DNA from: Strobilurus pachycystidiatus
Lineage: Eukaryota > Basidiomycota > Agaricomycetes > Agaricales > Physalacriaceae
DNA: 64,000 bases
Assembly (NCBI GenBank): GCA_019915135.1
Contig: JAHLMK010000001.1
Coordinates: 992,001-1,056,000 of the forward strand
Reading direction: 5' to 3'
Position 1 is the stretch's first letter. Each line of letters opens with the position of its first letter. The position numbers and the translations under genes were made by a program. The notes below the pieces were generated by a model that searched no databases, was not told the DNA's origin, and saw nothing but the letters and a program-made list of their open reading frames with translations. Shown here piece by piece: positions 45,141 to 57,373 of this stretch.

Positions 45141-47106
45141 CAATGGATCATGGACGCTGGCCTTCCCGTAATGGTCGAGGGAATAGCTTGGAGTATGTTG
45201 CAGTCTACTACATCGACATATTGATTGATGTTCTTTATCCCTAGCATTTTCCTAGACTTGTTTGGTTTGTTTGGTTCGGGCAGGTGGGTATCGAATGAAC
45301 CGACTGGGCCCGCATGGCAGGATTTTGGCCTGGCCCGCCAAATGAGAGGTGGGGACTTCAAAAAAATTGGCCTCATTTTGAAAAAAAAGTGCAAAATCAC
45401 CTATAAGAAAATGAATCCTCGTGTTGTGAAACGTCCAGAACTGCAATTAGTTTGAGGGGTAAAATTTGGGACCATATAAATTGTCGAAGTCGTCGAGCTT
45501 AACCTTGACTGCTTGATCCGGAAGCTTACAAGCAGTCAAGCAACGGTAACGGTTTTTTGCTCTCAAAAAATATCCCTCAAACTGACATTGGATCTCGAGG
45601 TTTCAGAGCAAGGAGATTCATTTTAGTATAGGTGATTTTGCGCTTTTTTCTGAAAAAAATGAAAATTCTGTTGAAGTCAGGACGTCTCATTTGGCGGGCC
45701 AGGCCAAAATCGTGCCATGGGGGCCCAGCCGGTTTTGGAAGGTACTCGCTTGCCGTTGCTGACAAAACCGGATGGTGTCACGAGCCTAGCATTTTCCTTG
45801 TGTTCCATGATAGCTATGCTCTACTTTCACCGTAGAGCGCAAGAGTATGGGTACTGTTCTGTAAGGCACACATCTAGTTCATACTTAGTCAATATTGCAG
45901 GAACCACTTCAGCAAGCACATCATGGTTGCCATCTGCTCACTGATGTTTGTCTTGAGCTCCTGCCTATACGCCATGGATCTCTTCTTCTGGTTTCTGCAG
46001 ACAAAGGCCTTACTTCTTGAGGCACCTGGTGACGAAGGAAGGATTACACCTTCGGCCAAAGCTTTGCAGACTCTGAATTTGCCATCGGTGCATTTGATTA
46101 GGGCTGTCTTTCAGCAAGGTATAAATTTATTAATGGCATGTTTCAATTCCTTCCCTCCACATATGCATGAATCTGAAATGTATGCAGCTCTTTCTGGGTG
46201 ACTTGATTGTCTGGTTCCGAGCTCTAACATTGTCCACTGGAAACACAGTTGCCAGAGTTTTTGTCTGGGTACCACTTGTATGCCTGCTGGCATTTGCAGG
46301 TAATGTCTCCACATCTGCCTAATGAGTTTGAGCACTTGAGGCTGATTTTGAAACGTAGCAACTGATCTACCATATCTGAAATGTGAATACAATCTGGAAC
46401 CCCTTTATGGAACCACATTTTCATTCTCTGACCCTTGTGGAAAATTGAATTTTGCAAACTTCTGCCTATCTCTGCTTAACAACTTCCTGTCAACCTGCTT
46501 GATTTCCTATATTGGATAGTCTGCATCTTTCCTCAAAGTTCATTGACCATCATACTTATCTTCATGATCTTCCAGCAAACATTCTCTTGCCATAAAAGAG
46601 TTGTTGGCTCAAGGATCAGAGTCCACAGCCCTCAAAATTATCAGGCTACTATCGGAGTCTGGACTCTTGTATTTTGCTGTCAATGTAAGTGGCAATCATG
46701 AAGTCACAAGTAACAAGGCTAAAGAAATCACGATCAAGTTATTCTGGTTCCTCATCACAATATTTGGACCTCAAGTGTATAGTGCAAGCTTTGTTGTCTC
46801 ACAAATCTTCAATCTCCTTACAAGCCAATTACCCGTCTGTTTCAAGTCTTCATTTATCTCACACAGAAGCTGACACGGTTCTAGACCTTGACCACAATAC
46901 TCACCTTTGTCCTGGTTCAGTGGTTTGGCTCCTTGTGGGATGCTGCAGCGGAACGCACTCGCACGCACACCTCCATCTCTTTTGCCATGCCAATAGCAAC
47001 AAACATAGAGTCTTTGGCCAGGGAGAGCATTGACGCGGAACTATCCTCCGATGACAGTGTCCAAGAAGTGAACCGACACGAGCCAAAAGTTGACAAAATC
47101 GTTTAG
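45096..47106 (+). CDS. Seven-helix membrane protein of a mushroom-type family, with a transposon in intron 1
   Basis: Function unknown. The first exon (45096-45192) encodes MTETTSTAALLRR.. and the start of helix 1. Splicing to the acceptor at 45789 gives TFSLCSMIAMLYFHRRAQE, then after a GTATGG intron NHFSKHIMVAICSLMFVLSSC. Later pieces: LFLGDLIVWFRA, VARVFVWVPLVCLLAFAG, SLLNNFLSTCLISYIG, SESGLLYFAVN, LFWFLITIFGPQVYSASFVV, TILTFVLVQWFGSLW and a hydrophilic tail ending TAG 47104-47106. This pattern (about seven helices, a V/IVW.R motif after helix 3, an ESG near helix 5-6) matches uncharacterised integral membrane proteins abundant in Agaricomycetes. One joint near 46120-46190 does not keep phase in my reading, so either the exon border is unusual or the gene is damaged there. 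Intron 1 contains a foldback element. Confidence 0.6.
45254..45784. mobile_element. Foldback/MITE-like element, 531 bases, flanked by a 14-base direct repeat
   Basis: The two ends are long imperfect inverted repeats of about 160 bases. The left arm (about 45300-45460) and the reverse complement of the right arm (about 45580-45740) share CTGGGCCC, ATTTTGGCCTGGCCCGCC, AAATGAGA, GCAAAATCACCTATA, AAAATGAAT and AGTTTGAGGG. The centre holds a smaller hairpin (ACTGCTTG ... CAAGCAGT near 45510-45536). The flanks carry the same 14 bases, CCTAGCATTTTCCT, at 45240-45253 and 45785-45798, consistent with a target-site duplication. No transposase is encoded, so it would be a non-autonomous element. Confidence 0.82.
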
Positions 47107-47720
47107 GTTTTTGTAAAATATTCAATATCACTTATTCCACTGAGCTATTCCATACGTGCCTGGCGGTTAGACAAAAACTCCTCTTCAATTTACTTTCCCG
47201 CCCCCAATCTGTACGACTACTTCTGTGTCACCGCCTAGTAATCATACTGCGGAGGCGTGTATCTCGTCTGTCGTTACATGAACCTTCCCGTTGTCGGAGC
47301 ATTGACAGGTACGTCTCATGTGGCTTCTTATCATCCTACATAATCCATATGGCGTCACATCTAAACGCGATCGCAATGGGACGTCCTACGAGCACGATAG
47401 CTTCTGGCATACTCAGCGGGGCCGCAATCAAGCTCGAAAATAAAGCGACTTGCCTTAAGTTCTAACTTCTCTGGGATAGTTTGGCGAGCACATTGAAGAC
47501 CGACTACCGTGTGTTCTTGGCACTGGCATCACAGATTGACAGCACTATACTAGCTTGCGCGTCTTTGCCAGCGGCCACTCAGAGAAAGTCATTAGCGCTA
47601 GTTAGAGTCAATAAGGCAATCGAAGAAGTCTCAAACGTGGACCCTGCGCACTGTCGGGATCAAAACCGTTCTCATTAAAATTCGGGATAAGCGCGGAGGT
47701 CGGTAAATTTTGAACCGACT
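47107..47720. other. Intergenic, no gene seen
   Basis: About 600 bases after the membrane protein. Short open frames on the plus strand (47481-47678) have no recognisable content. Confidence 0.4.
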
Positions 47721-48300
47721 GACATTGAGACTCGAGGTTCACTGCACCACCCTAGTTTTCAGACCTGAAAACGACATCTCTGCAATTTGAACGCAGGCGG
47801 ACAATTTTGTGCAATGAGTTCGAATCTAGTCAGAAGCGACGTTGACAAGGACAATCGGCTGCCTAAGCCTGCCTTGGTGGAGTTTGTAACGGTGCTTGAC
47901 TGAGGCCCGGGGTACTTAGTGCCAGTCAATGACCCAGGCCCCAGGCATGCGCCCGCCATGCAAGCCTCAAATTTCAATTTTGCAGTTTGGTCTCAGGCAA
48001 GGCCCGTTGTCGTACATACGACGTGATGTTAACTTACCGAATACTGTACTATCTTACCTCCTAGTCACCAGTGAGTAGTACAGTACCGGCCTCGGGTCAC
48101 CAAAACCGGATCTTCGATCACTCTTGTCCCAATTGGGAAGGCCAGCCCAAAATGATCGCGTCAATTTTTTCTCACTTGTTCATCGTCGTCTATCGAACTT
48201 TGACTGCTCAAATTGCGCCACAGTGCTGTGGACAAAGACTGGGGCAAAAAACGACACCTCAGAGAGTCGAACTCTGGCGGACAAAGTCCAATGGCTTACG
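47721..48300. repeat. Dispersed repeat remnants, two related units plus a foldback-like fragment
   Basis: On the minus strand the segments near 47766-47815 and 48250-48290 share TTGTCCGCC, a GTTC box and GA(T/G)GTGTCGTTTT-type endings. The plus-strand sequence near 47718-47745 (GACATTGAGACTCGAGGTTC) resembles the edge of the foldback element arm near 45585-45612 (GACATTGGATCTCGAGGTTT). The stretch near 48137-48170 (GGCCAGCCCAAAAT) resembles the arm core GGCCAGGCCAAAAT. These look like diverged pieces of the same or related mobile elements. Confidence 0.45.
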
Positions 48301-48987
48301 TAAGACGCTTACGTCATAGCAGGCCATCCCGTTAACCACTCCGGCAAAGTGCCCTGCGATACAGTGATGCTCTGCACAATTCGCGTAACTCGAGAACGCC
48401 AAACACCCGGCAAGGTGACTGGCACTACCGCCAAGACTCAGAGCAACTCATCGCTGGACGATGCCACCGAAGGAAGGGACCGCAAGGTCAGTCGACAATC
48501 TACATTGTTTCATAAGCAGCCTCGTCTTGATAATCTGTTGTGTATGTGCAGGGAAGAAGGATGAAGCTCAACAGAACCAGAGCCACTGAGTTTGAGGACA
48601 GTCGTAGTACCAATCTTCAACATAACTACTCGACCTCGCAGCTTTCTGAGACCTTGGCCATTGGACCTGGGACTCTTATCAGACACACGGGATGGACATA
48701 AGCGACCTCATCCAGCTTTGGACACAAGTCGCGCCCCGAAAAGCTATAGTTTGAGTGGACCATTTAATAGGATGAGTACGCCCGGACGTTGATGCCAGAG
48801 TGATCGCGGCCTGGAGAAAGAAAATACGTCTATAAGCCCAAGAGATAAGTATGTACACGAAACACCCCTTCGAAGCGCCATTAAAGAGAAACATAAAGAA
48901 AGCCCCGATAGTATATACCTCTAAGTAAATAACCCAAAAAAACCCTTTGATATTATTAGCCTCCGTCGACCGACCTGGATCATGGCT
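48301..48987. other. Intergenic, no gene seen
   Basis: About 690 bases before the 3' end of the short-chain dehydrogenase. Frames such as 48349-48564 lack motifs. AT-rich sequence just before 48987 fits the dehydrogenase 3' untranslated region. Confidence 0.4.
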
Positions 48988-50471
48988 TTAGACAATGCAG
49001 TAACCTCCGTCGACACGAATCTCAGAACCGGTCATGAACCGCGAGGCGTCACTCGCCAAATAGACAATAGCACCCGAGAGGTCATCCGGATCTCCAATCT
49101 ATCATCGAACATCAGCCCACAGAGCCCCAGAAGCAAAGAGAGGCACGAACCCTGCCCATGGGGGTCAGCCGCTCCCATGTTGCCTGGTTGGTCATGAGTA
49201 AAACGCGTCGCAAACACGGTTACACGCAGACATACTTTCAGCTCGGGATCGTGGTCCAAAATCGTCTTGGTGAGCTTGGTGGCCATATAACCGGGACTAT
49301 AGGAAGAGGTGTGTGAATCGGCCGAAACACGTAGGGAACCGCTTACCTCAAGCAATTGACCCTTACATTTCGCTTCGCCCACTCTACCGCCAAACTAGAG
49401 GCCATGTGCCGGACGGCTGGGAAAGACGCGTTAGTTGGCGCTTCATTTGAGTCGGCGAATAACAATACTTACCGGCCTTTGACGCGTTGTACGGCGTTTG
49501 AGGCTGTAGAAAAGTCAGGACAGAAGATGTGCGCGCCAAAGCTGGCGACAGACCTGGGGAATATTGATGATCTATACAATAACGTTAGTTCGAGATCCGT
49601 TCAATGATAGACAACCGCTCACGTTGGCACTCATGCTGGCTACGAGAACAACCGACCCGCCGCCCTGAGGGATCATGTTTCGTGCAGCCTCACGGGCAGT
49701 GAAAAATGCGCCGTGCACGTTGATGTCGTACAAACGCTTTATGCGATCAAAAGGGTAGCTGGGGAAATGAAGACAAATACATCAGCCACAAGCGGAGGAC
49801 CGCCGGAGGCAGTGGAAACGCACTCAAAGGCAGAGTAATTTTCGACGATACCTGGACACGCTTAGTCATAGGATGGAGGGAGATGTGGAGGATGGATTTA
49901 CCAGCCGAGGCAACAACCGAGTCCACTCGGCCGTAGGTGTTGATCACCTCTGCGAACGCCTTTTGCACAGAGATTTCAGAGGACACGTCGCACTCGATGC
50001 CAATAAAGTTGAGCTCCTCGGGCTTCATCTCGTTTGAGGCTGGACGCGAGTCTAAGCATCAGCGATGGATATCGACGGCGACGACGGCATCGGAGACGCA
50101 CCGCAAGCATAGGCGGTCAGTTCTTCCGCAGCCGCCTTGGCCTCGGACGCCTTGAGGTCGACAATGGCAAGCGTGGTGCAGCCGCTGTCGGCGGCTATGA
50201 GTACGCGTCGGGGAGCGGGACGATAGCGACATACGATTGGACAAACGCCTTGCAGAACTCGTTTCCGAGGCCCCTTGCTGCTCCAGTGACCACACAGACC
50301 TTGGTTAACGCCTCAGCTACGTCGCCTTTTCACAGAAAAGCGACCAACTTTTCCCTCCAAGGAGAACGCGGGCAGCGTCCGACGTGTCGACATCAATCGG
50401 CGCGAGTGGCTGGCGGGGGCGAGGGCGCGGAGGGAAAGCTGAGCCCGACGGACGACGAGGTTGGCGGCCAT
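48988..50471 (-). CDS. Short-chain dehydrogenase/reductase, probably mitochondrial
   Basis: NAD(P)-dependent oxidoreductase with a Rossmann fold. The start at 50471 ([17 protein letters not shown]...) gives an Arg-rich presequence. Motifs: [19 protein letters not shown] (cofactor Gly motif), [69 protein letters not shown] with the catalytic serine, [20 protein letters not shown] with the YxxxK pair, [13 protein letters not shown], and the C-terminal [23 protein letters not shown]. Stop TAA at 48988-48990. Eight or more short introns; phases agree at the joints checked. The overall look resembles sorbose/arabinitol-type SDRs, but the substrate is not determined. Same strand as the kinesin, 508 bases downstream of its stop. 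Confidence 0.9.
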
Positions 50472-50978
50472 TGAGCTCAACGTTGGCGGTGGTGTGGGCG
50501 AAAGTTGGTGGTCAAGAGCAAAATGAACCCGCTATCAACCCTGTGTAAATCTAAGTGCGGGGTAACCGCAAACACTTAAAAAATTCTGGATCCCCCGGAT
50601 CGTCAATATTGTCCCGGTCGGCACGTTCCGCAGCCTTTCTCCATTGGGTGAAAGCCTTCAACCTTACGCGCACGGTCAGGGCTCATTCCAAGCTGCAGAA
50701 CACTTCCATTGGATTTACTGAACGAGTAGCATGTAACTAACAAATATACCAGGTATAGAAAATCATAAAAAACTAAGTATGTGGGTATCACGAAGCAAGT
50801 AACCTAATTGTAATAACACAGAGAGAATAAGGTTACGAAGTAACGGAGGGCGGTGGTGACATGAGTGAGGGCGTGAACGAGAGTGTAGTCGAGAGATGTT
50901 ACGTGAGATCCTAAAGTGTGTACATTGCCCATCCAGGGAAACAAGAGCTAACGAGAAAGCGAACCAAGACAGAAAGAA
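50472..50978. other. Intergenic between kinesin and dehydrogenase
   Basis: About 500 bases: the SDR promoter and the kinesin 3' flank, AT-rich around 50710-50830. No gene seen. Confidence 0.45.
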
Positions 50979-53900
50979 TCACAGACATGCAAACTTGGAC
51001 TTGCGTTTTGATGTCAGCTCATCCATCCGTGAGTCCAGTTGTTGACGCGCCCGTTCCTTCGCCCTTCGTTCCTCGTCTAGTTTCTGTTCGTACGACTGTT
51101 TCTCCTCAACGATCGACTTGCGAACGTTGACCACCTCCCGCTTCGCTTCAGCCAGCTCATCCCGGAGCCCTTCTAGCTTCGAATTCAGGGTATCCCGTTC
51201 CCTAGCCAGTTCCGTCGCGTGCATCCGGGCCTTCCGTACTACATATTGGGGTCAAATTATATTCCATTTCGACGGAGAAGAAAACTTACGGTTTTTTTCA
51301 GAGTCACCGAGCGACGTCTCAAGCGTGCTGACTAGATCCATATGGGTCTGCAGATCACTCTCGCAATGCGTCAACTGCTTGTTGAGGGTCTTGATCATCG
51401 CTTCTTGCTCATCGATTTGTTTTGCCTGTGCTGCCATCTTCTTGATGTCAGCAGAAGATGGTGTAGGTGTAGTGATCGAGCTTGGGGCGACCGACGTCGA
51501 AGGAGAATCTAACTGAGATTCCCGAGATGAGGATGTTGAGGCGGTCATCGCGGACGACTGCGCTGACGAGACACTAGCGCCGACTTCGTGACGAGGGGCA
51601 GGGGGAGGGGGGACAGAAGGCGGAGGTGTAGGAGGTGGGAGCTTCATCGGGGACATGCCATTCGAACGTGCGTATGCAACGCTACGATCCTGAGGCGGGC
51701 GACCGTTGGGCGGTGAAGCGCTGCGAGATAGCTGAGCCTGCAGTTCTCGCAGCAGAGTGTCGGAGCGAGTCTTCTCCACTTGAAGCGTATCCTTCTCGTC
51801 CTTGACCTTCTGTAGATTCTCCTGCATCTCGGCCAGAACAGAACGATGTCGTTCCAGTTCCCCGACCAATGATTCCCGTTTCGATGCCTCCTGGATAAGC
51901 TGAGACTGCTCTCTCCGGGTACTGTCGAGTTCAGCACGGAGTCGCGCGACCTCAATCGCCAGCTCGTCTCGCTCACCCTCAAAAGTTGTCAGCTGGCGTT
52001 GTGCCTCGATGATCGTCCTGGCACTCTCAACCGCGGCCTGCTCGTGAGTTTCCCGCGTTTGCTCACGGAGAAGTGCCCATTCATCCGCAGCCACCTTGTG
52101 CGCTTCGACTTCTTCGACGAGGAGATCGTGAGCCTTGCGAAGGGTGTCGATTTCGCTCTGATGCTGGACATTGAGATCCTCCAGAGTTGCGGCCAGCTGT
52201 TCCTTCGCAGAAGCCAACGCGGCTTCACCGCGTGAGCGCAATTCCTCCAAATGAGAGTTGTGCTGTTCGTCGAGCGCCACAATGGTGTTGTTGAGGTCAG
52301 TCACTGCCCGCTGATGTTCGGCCTTCAGTTTCGCAGTTTCTTCAGTATGTGATTGGGTCAGAGCAAGAAGCTTCGACTCCGATTCCGCCTCGGAGCCCTG
52401 GAGCGCAGAAGAGTGAGCCTCCTGCAGCCGGGCGATCTCCTCGTCGTTACCACGTCCAATCTCCTCCAGCACTGTAGCATGCTGTTCCTTCAACTGCTGA
52501 ATGGCGGCCTCCAGCTCGCCCTTGGCTTTGGCACTGGCCGCCGACGCCGATGAAGCCGCCTCCTCTTTGACAGCAATCAAGGTGGAGTTTAAGCGTTCTC
52601 CCTCGACCCTCCACTCCTCCTTCAAACGCATCAAAACACCCTCATGTTCGGATCGGACCTTGTCGAGCTCGAGGGCGAAATCCTCTTGCTTCGTCGCCAG
52701 GGAACGGCTGTGCTCGGACTTCGACTGCTCGAGCTGTTCCGCAAAGGATGCCTCCTTGCGACTGGCAGCAGCAGAATGCTCCTCCTGGAGGCTTTGAAGC
52801 GCGAGGGTCTTCGCCGACTGCGACTCCGACAGGGAGCCTTCACGAGATATCTCCGCCATCCGCAGTTCGCCGGCATGCTCCTCCTTGAGACGCTCCAGGG
52901 TAGCGGCGGCATCGGCAGCGTGTTTCTCCAAAGCGGAAGCATGGTCGCCACGGAGTTTTGTCAGGACGTTGTAATAGTCTTCCTCCGTCTTGTGCAAAAT
53001 TGAGGAAGCCTCGGCCTCCTTTTGCTTGGAGGACTCCTCATGCTCGGCAACAAGTTTGCGAACAGTCGCCTCGTGCTGGTCTTGGGTTTGGGCAAGAAGA
53101 GCACAGGCCTCTTGCAACCGCCGGGTCAACTCTTCCTCGTGTTCGGATTTGAGCTTTCCGAACGCGGCCTCGTGCTCTTTATGAACTTGCTCGATGGTAG
53201 CGGACGCCGCGACCAGTTCCTGTCGCAGTGAAGCAACGGTAGACTCATGCTCCTCCTTCATGCGCGACATCAAGTCATCAAGTTCGGTTTCCCTCGCTTG
53301 GAGAGCCTCCGCGTGCTGCGTCCGCAACTCCTCGACGGCGATATCGTGGTCCTTGTTGACTTGCTCGAGAGTGGCCACAAGCTCGGCCTCATGGTTTCGC
53401 AGTTCCTCAAGGATTTCCAAGTCTTCATCGTAGCTTCTGCGGAGGTTCGCGATCTCGGAGGACATGTTCACTGCCTGAAAAAAGTCAACACCGATGATGA
53501 AAATATAGTTCGCCACAGATACCTGGTCGCGGGACAGTGCAGTTAGCTCGTCGTGTTGCCGTTTCACCAGCGTGAGTTGACTGTTCAAAGTTTCGACAAC
53601 CTCCCGATGATGAGACTCCTTCTGAGCCATAGAGCTAGCAAAGAATATGAGGACCAAAATGACATGGAAAAGGGGGGAACACTCACAGCATGAGTTCATT
53701 CAGACGTTCCAAAGACTCATCCGGGTCAGACTCGAGAGATGATCCGTTCACATCAGATCCCTCGTCTCCCAAGTCAACGATACCATGACCATTCAACTCC
53801 ATACTCCTACGAATATGGTCAAAGTTGCCCAATGTCTTGGGCGAAAGATCCGCTTCGGTGTGGTGGCCATTCATCTTCGCAGGCAGCACTCCTGGCGATG

Positions 53901-56900
53901 CATCTGCCGGCGTGACAAGGGCAGGAGATTCAGAGGACGCCGAGCTCCGATCATCCGGCGTCTGTTGCTTGAGCGATGTCTCGAGAGTAATGATCTCCGC
54001 CTCCCGCTCCTTGAGCACCTCCTGCAACCGCATGATCTCCAGCTCGAGGCTAGATACAGAGCGCTCGGTGTTGCCATTGGGCAAAGAAATTGAGAGATTA
54101 GGTCGGGTTCCCAATAATAGTGAATTGAGGGCAGATGTTGTATTCGATTCAGAGCGCGAGTGGGAGGAACTATGACTTGAATAGGATGGATTGCGCGAGT
54201 GAACCGAGGAGAGCTCCTGTGAAAGCGATTGCGATTGCGAGAGCGACCTTATTACAGCATTCATTGAGTGCACAGGTTTGAGCATGGAATCTGAACTTAC
54301 CTCGAGTGGAGCGATTCTGCTGAGGCCGCCTGTCTGAAAAAAAGCCGTCGTCCTGCGGCATTGAACTGGGGTTCACTAGGCTCTCGAAGGCGCCCGTTGC
54401 TAGGCATGCGCCGCCTCGCAGGACTCGCGAGTGGGAGTTCAATCGACCTCTCGGTAGTCGTCGGAGAGTCGACAATCGGTTCCGCCGTCGGATTGTTGAG
54501 CTTCGCCTCTTGGATTTGAGCGGCTAGGTCGGAGATTTCACGAAGAGCATCGCGGTACTTCGAGGTCACGGTTGACAGATCGGTAAGGGTGGCGTTGTGG
54601 GTCTCCTGAAGGGCAAGGAACTGACTTTGCAATGCGGCGTCAGGTTCTGTAGGGGTGGGTGTAGTGGAAGTGAGCGACCCGTCGGTTTCTTCAGCAGGAA
54701 GAGGCACTCCGTTGACGTGGGCGGGACTTGCTTCGGCGTCGGCATCTGCAACGACCGTAGCCGGCGCGCTCTTGAGGTCAACTTCAAGGCTACGGCGAGC
54801 CTGTGCGACTTCATTGACGACGTTGCCCAGACGAGTACGGGTCGCACCCGCATCCTGGCGTTTCCTCTCCCATTCCTCCATCTTCTCTTCCAACTCCCGA
54901 ACACGGCGTTCACGCTCCTCTAGATCAGTACGCCATCCCTCGCCGTCCAAACGCAGGGCCTCCAAACGTGACTGGAGAAGTTCGACCTCATCCCTGCGGC
55001 GATCCACTTCCTTCTCGAGTCTCTCGACGGTTTGTTGTAAGGAAAGAACTGATTCATCCGAGCGTGCCAGACGCGCCTCTAGGTCTGATATGTATTTTCC
55101 GGAGTGGGATTCGGAATCCCTGAAGCGGGCAACCTCACGCTTGAGATCCGTCATGGACTCGCTCGACGTTATGGAGGTTTCGTCATAAGACTTCATCTTC
55201 TCTTCGAGGTCACGAACGTAAGCCTATACAATCCAATATCAGTACCAATGAACAACAGGGGAAAAAAAGAAGGAAATGACCTCGGTAGACGCTTCCCTTT
55301 CCGATAGTTTGGCCACTCTAGACCGCAACTCTTCAACGTACAACTCCGTGGCAGAATGGCGTTCGTTGATGGCTGAGAGTTCCTCCTCCTTCTCCTCGAC
55401 CATCTCGTTCGTATGACGGAGTGCTGCACGATTCAGATTGAGTTCGGCTTCCATCGCGGATATGGTCTTCTCATATTCCTCGATGACGGGGCCGACAATC
55501 TCCTCGTATTTCGCTGTGCCACCAACGGCGCCCGCTGTGCTACCCCGATGCTTCTCGCCTAGTTCCCTGCGAAGCCGAGTTAACTCTTCCGTCCGCTCAA
55601 CAAACTTTTCGCGCAGATCCTCGTAGTTGTTCTGCAGCTCGGTCATTTGCGCGAGGACCTTCTTTCCGGCGCCTTCAACAGGCTCTGCAGCAGTGCGAGG
55701 GTCCGCAGGGATAACACCGCCATCTTTGATGACTTTGAGGTCCTTCCTGAGGCGAGTCACGGTTCCCTGCAGCCATTCCACATCATCCCATCCATCCTCC
55801 CTCTCGTTCAAGACCGCCCGGTTCTTGATATTACGAGCACGGTTGGCGTACTTGAGCGTATTGATGGTCTCGCCCGCATTGTACTCGGCTGCGCTGACAC
55901 AAGCAATCATGAGTGTGTGTGCGTTACCACCCAAAGAGTCTTGCAGAAGTCGCGTGAGTTTGGAATCCCGGTAGGGAATGTGGGTCGCTGTGTGCGATTT
56001 GGCGCGAGACGGATCACCAAGAGCAGATATCACGTTCCCCAAGGCTAAAAGACCACTATTGATGGAGATGCCCTCCTTGATGCGTTCTCCTGCAGCGGCA
56101 GTTCGTTTGAGCTGCAAAGAACTATCAGTGAGTTTGAGAATACAATGTAGTAAGGAAGACTTGCCCTTTCTGATCCAGCCAAGTCCACGAAATGAAACTT
56201 GGATGTAATAGTCACCCATTCTCCGGCCTCGTCGTCCACAGACGTCACAGACCGATCGCCAGCATGTCCGAGAGCACTGGATGGGCGTAAGCCGCCTCGC
56301 CCCATTGCGGTCGCGAAACTTGGGGTTGAGGGCCGTCCAAAGGTGGGGGATGCAACGCGAGAGTTGCTGCCAGCACCGCCAGAGTAGACTGAACCTGGAC
56401 GGGCTAGGCGAGATGGGGAACGGCCGCCGGGGGGCAGAGGTGATGATGAGCGTGGCGGTGCGCCTGAGCCAGTAAACTTTTTCTGGGTCAGGGTGAGGGA
56501 GAAGATAGCGTGCGAACGCGAAGACTGTGCGTTCATGTCGGTCTCGTTGGTGCGCCGTATGGACGTGCCCTTGCGGATGAGGCTGCAGAGAGCGGTCAGC
56601 CTGGCATGTATGCTCACACAGACAGCATACTCACGTCATGACCTCGTTCGCATTTTTCACGTTCACCTCGCGCAGCCCGCCCCAGATGATATGTCCGTCC
56701 TTGTCCTCGCGAATCTGCACCTCGCGCCGCCCGCCGCCTGACTCGTCCATACTGAGCAAGTCGATAAGGTCCTCGTTGTAGATCTCAATGAAGGACCCTT
56801 TGATGTTGAAGTTCCATGCACCGCCGCGCTCATCCTTGAGCTGCCGGCAACGCGAGAAAATGGTCGAGACGGCCCGCGGGATGATGCCCATTCCGTTGTT

Positions 56901-57373
56901 TGGATCAGAGGGGTCGGCGTCCAGGTCCATGCCTGTCATTGTAAATGTCTTGCCACTGCTCGTCTGGCCGTATGCGAGAATTGTGCAGTTGAAGCCCTCG
57001 ACGAAACGCGAGATGAGCGGCTGGGCGGTCGTCGTGAACATCGAGTGCTGCGTCGTAGCGGGGCCGTGGACCATGTCGAACGTGAAAACCTGCTTCTTGG
57101 CGGCCGCGCCTGCAGCAGACGACGCGGCCGTCGATGGGCCGGCAGTGCCCGCCGCCCCAGACGTAGCCTCGACGCTGACGGTGGTGGGAGAGCTAGCGTG
57201 AAGGACAGAGCGTTGGAAGCGAGCGGGAATATTAGTGTTATCCTGGGCGGTTGACGGCCGAATGCGAAGAGCTGTGCGACCAGACCGTTAACAAGCGGCG
57301 GGCCCGCCTAGCACAGTGAGCACGCACCAACTTGGACCGAGGTCGTCGCTGAGGACGACGGCGGGGGGGCCAT
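50979..57373 (-). CDS. Long kinesin with N-terminal motor and extended coiled coil (kinesin-4-like)
   Basis: Microtubule motor of roughly 1,900 residues. The start at 57373 reads [20 protein letters not shown], joining after the first intron to RIRPS. Motor marks: [22 protein letters not shown] (P-loop), [36 protein letters not shown] (switch I), VDLAGSER (switch II), [33 protein letters not shown] and [14 protein letters not shown]. About 100 Ser/Pro/Gly-rich residues are inserted between switch I and switch II. The rest is a very long heptad-rich coil (about 55200 to 51000) interrupted by Ser/Pro-rich hinges near 54700-54450 and 51550-51700. Stop TGA at 50979-50981. The loop insert and the short neck suggest the kinesin-4 group; a kinesin-1-like identity is less likely but not excluded. 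Confidence 0.9.

Noticed and set aside
48250..48300. A tRNA gene on the minus strand
   Set aside because: A T-arm-like hairpin and T run are present but no matching 5' acceptor strand or D arm, and the anticodon arm is shortened. At best tRNA-derived repeat material.
52353..53003. Plus-strand open frames rich in Leu/Ser opposite the kinesin coil
   Set aside because: They are antisense shadows of the heptad-repeat coding sequence, which is continuous on the minus strand.
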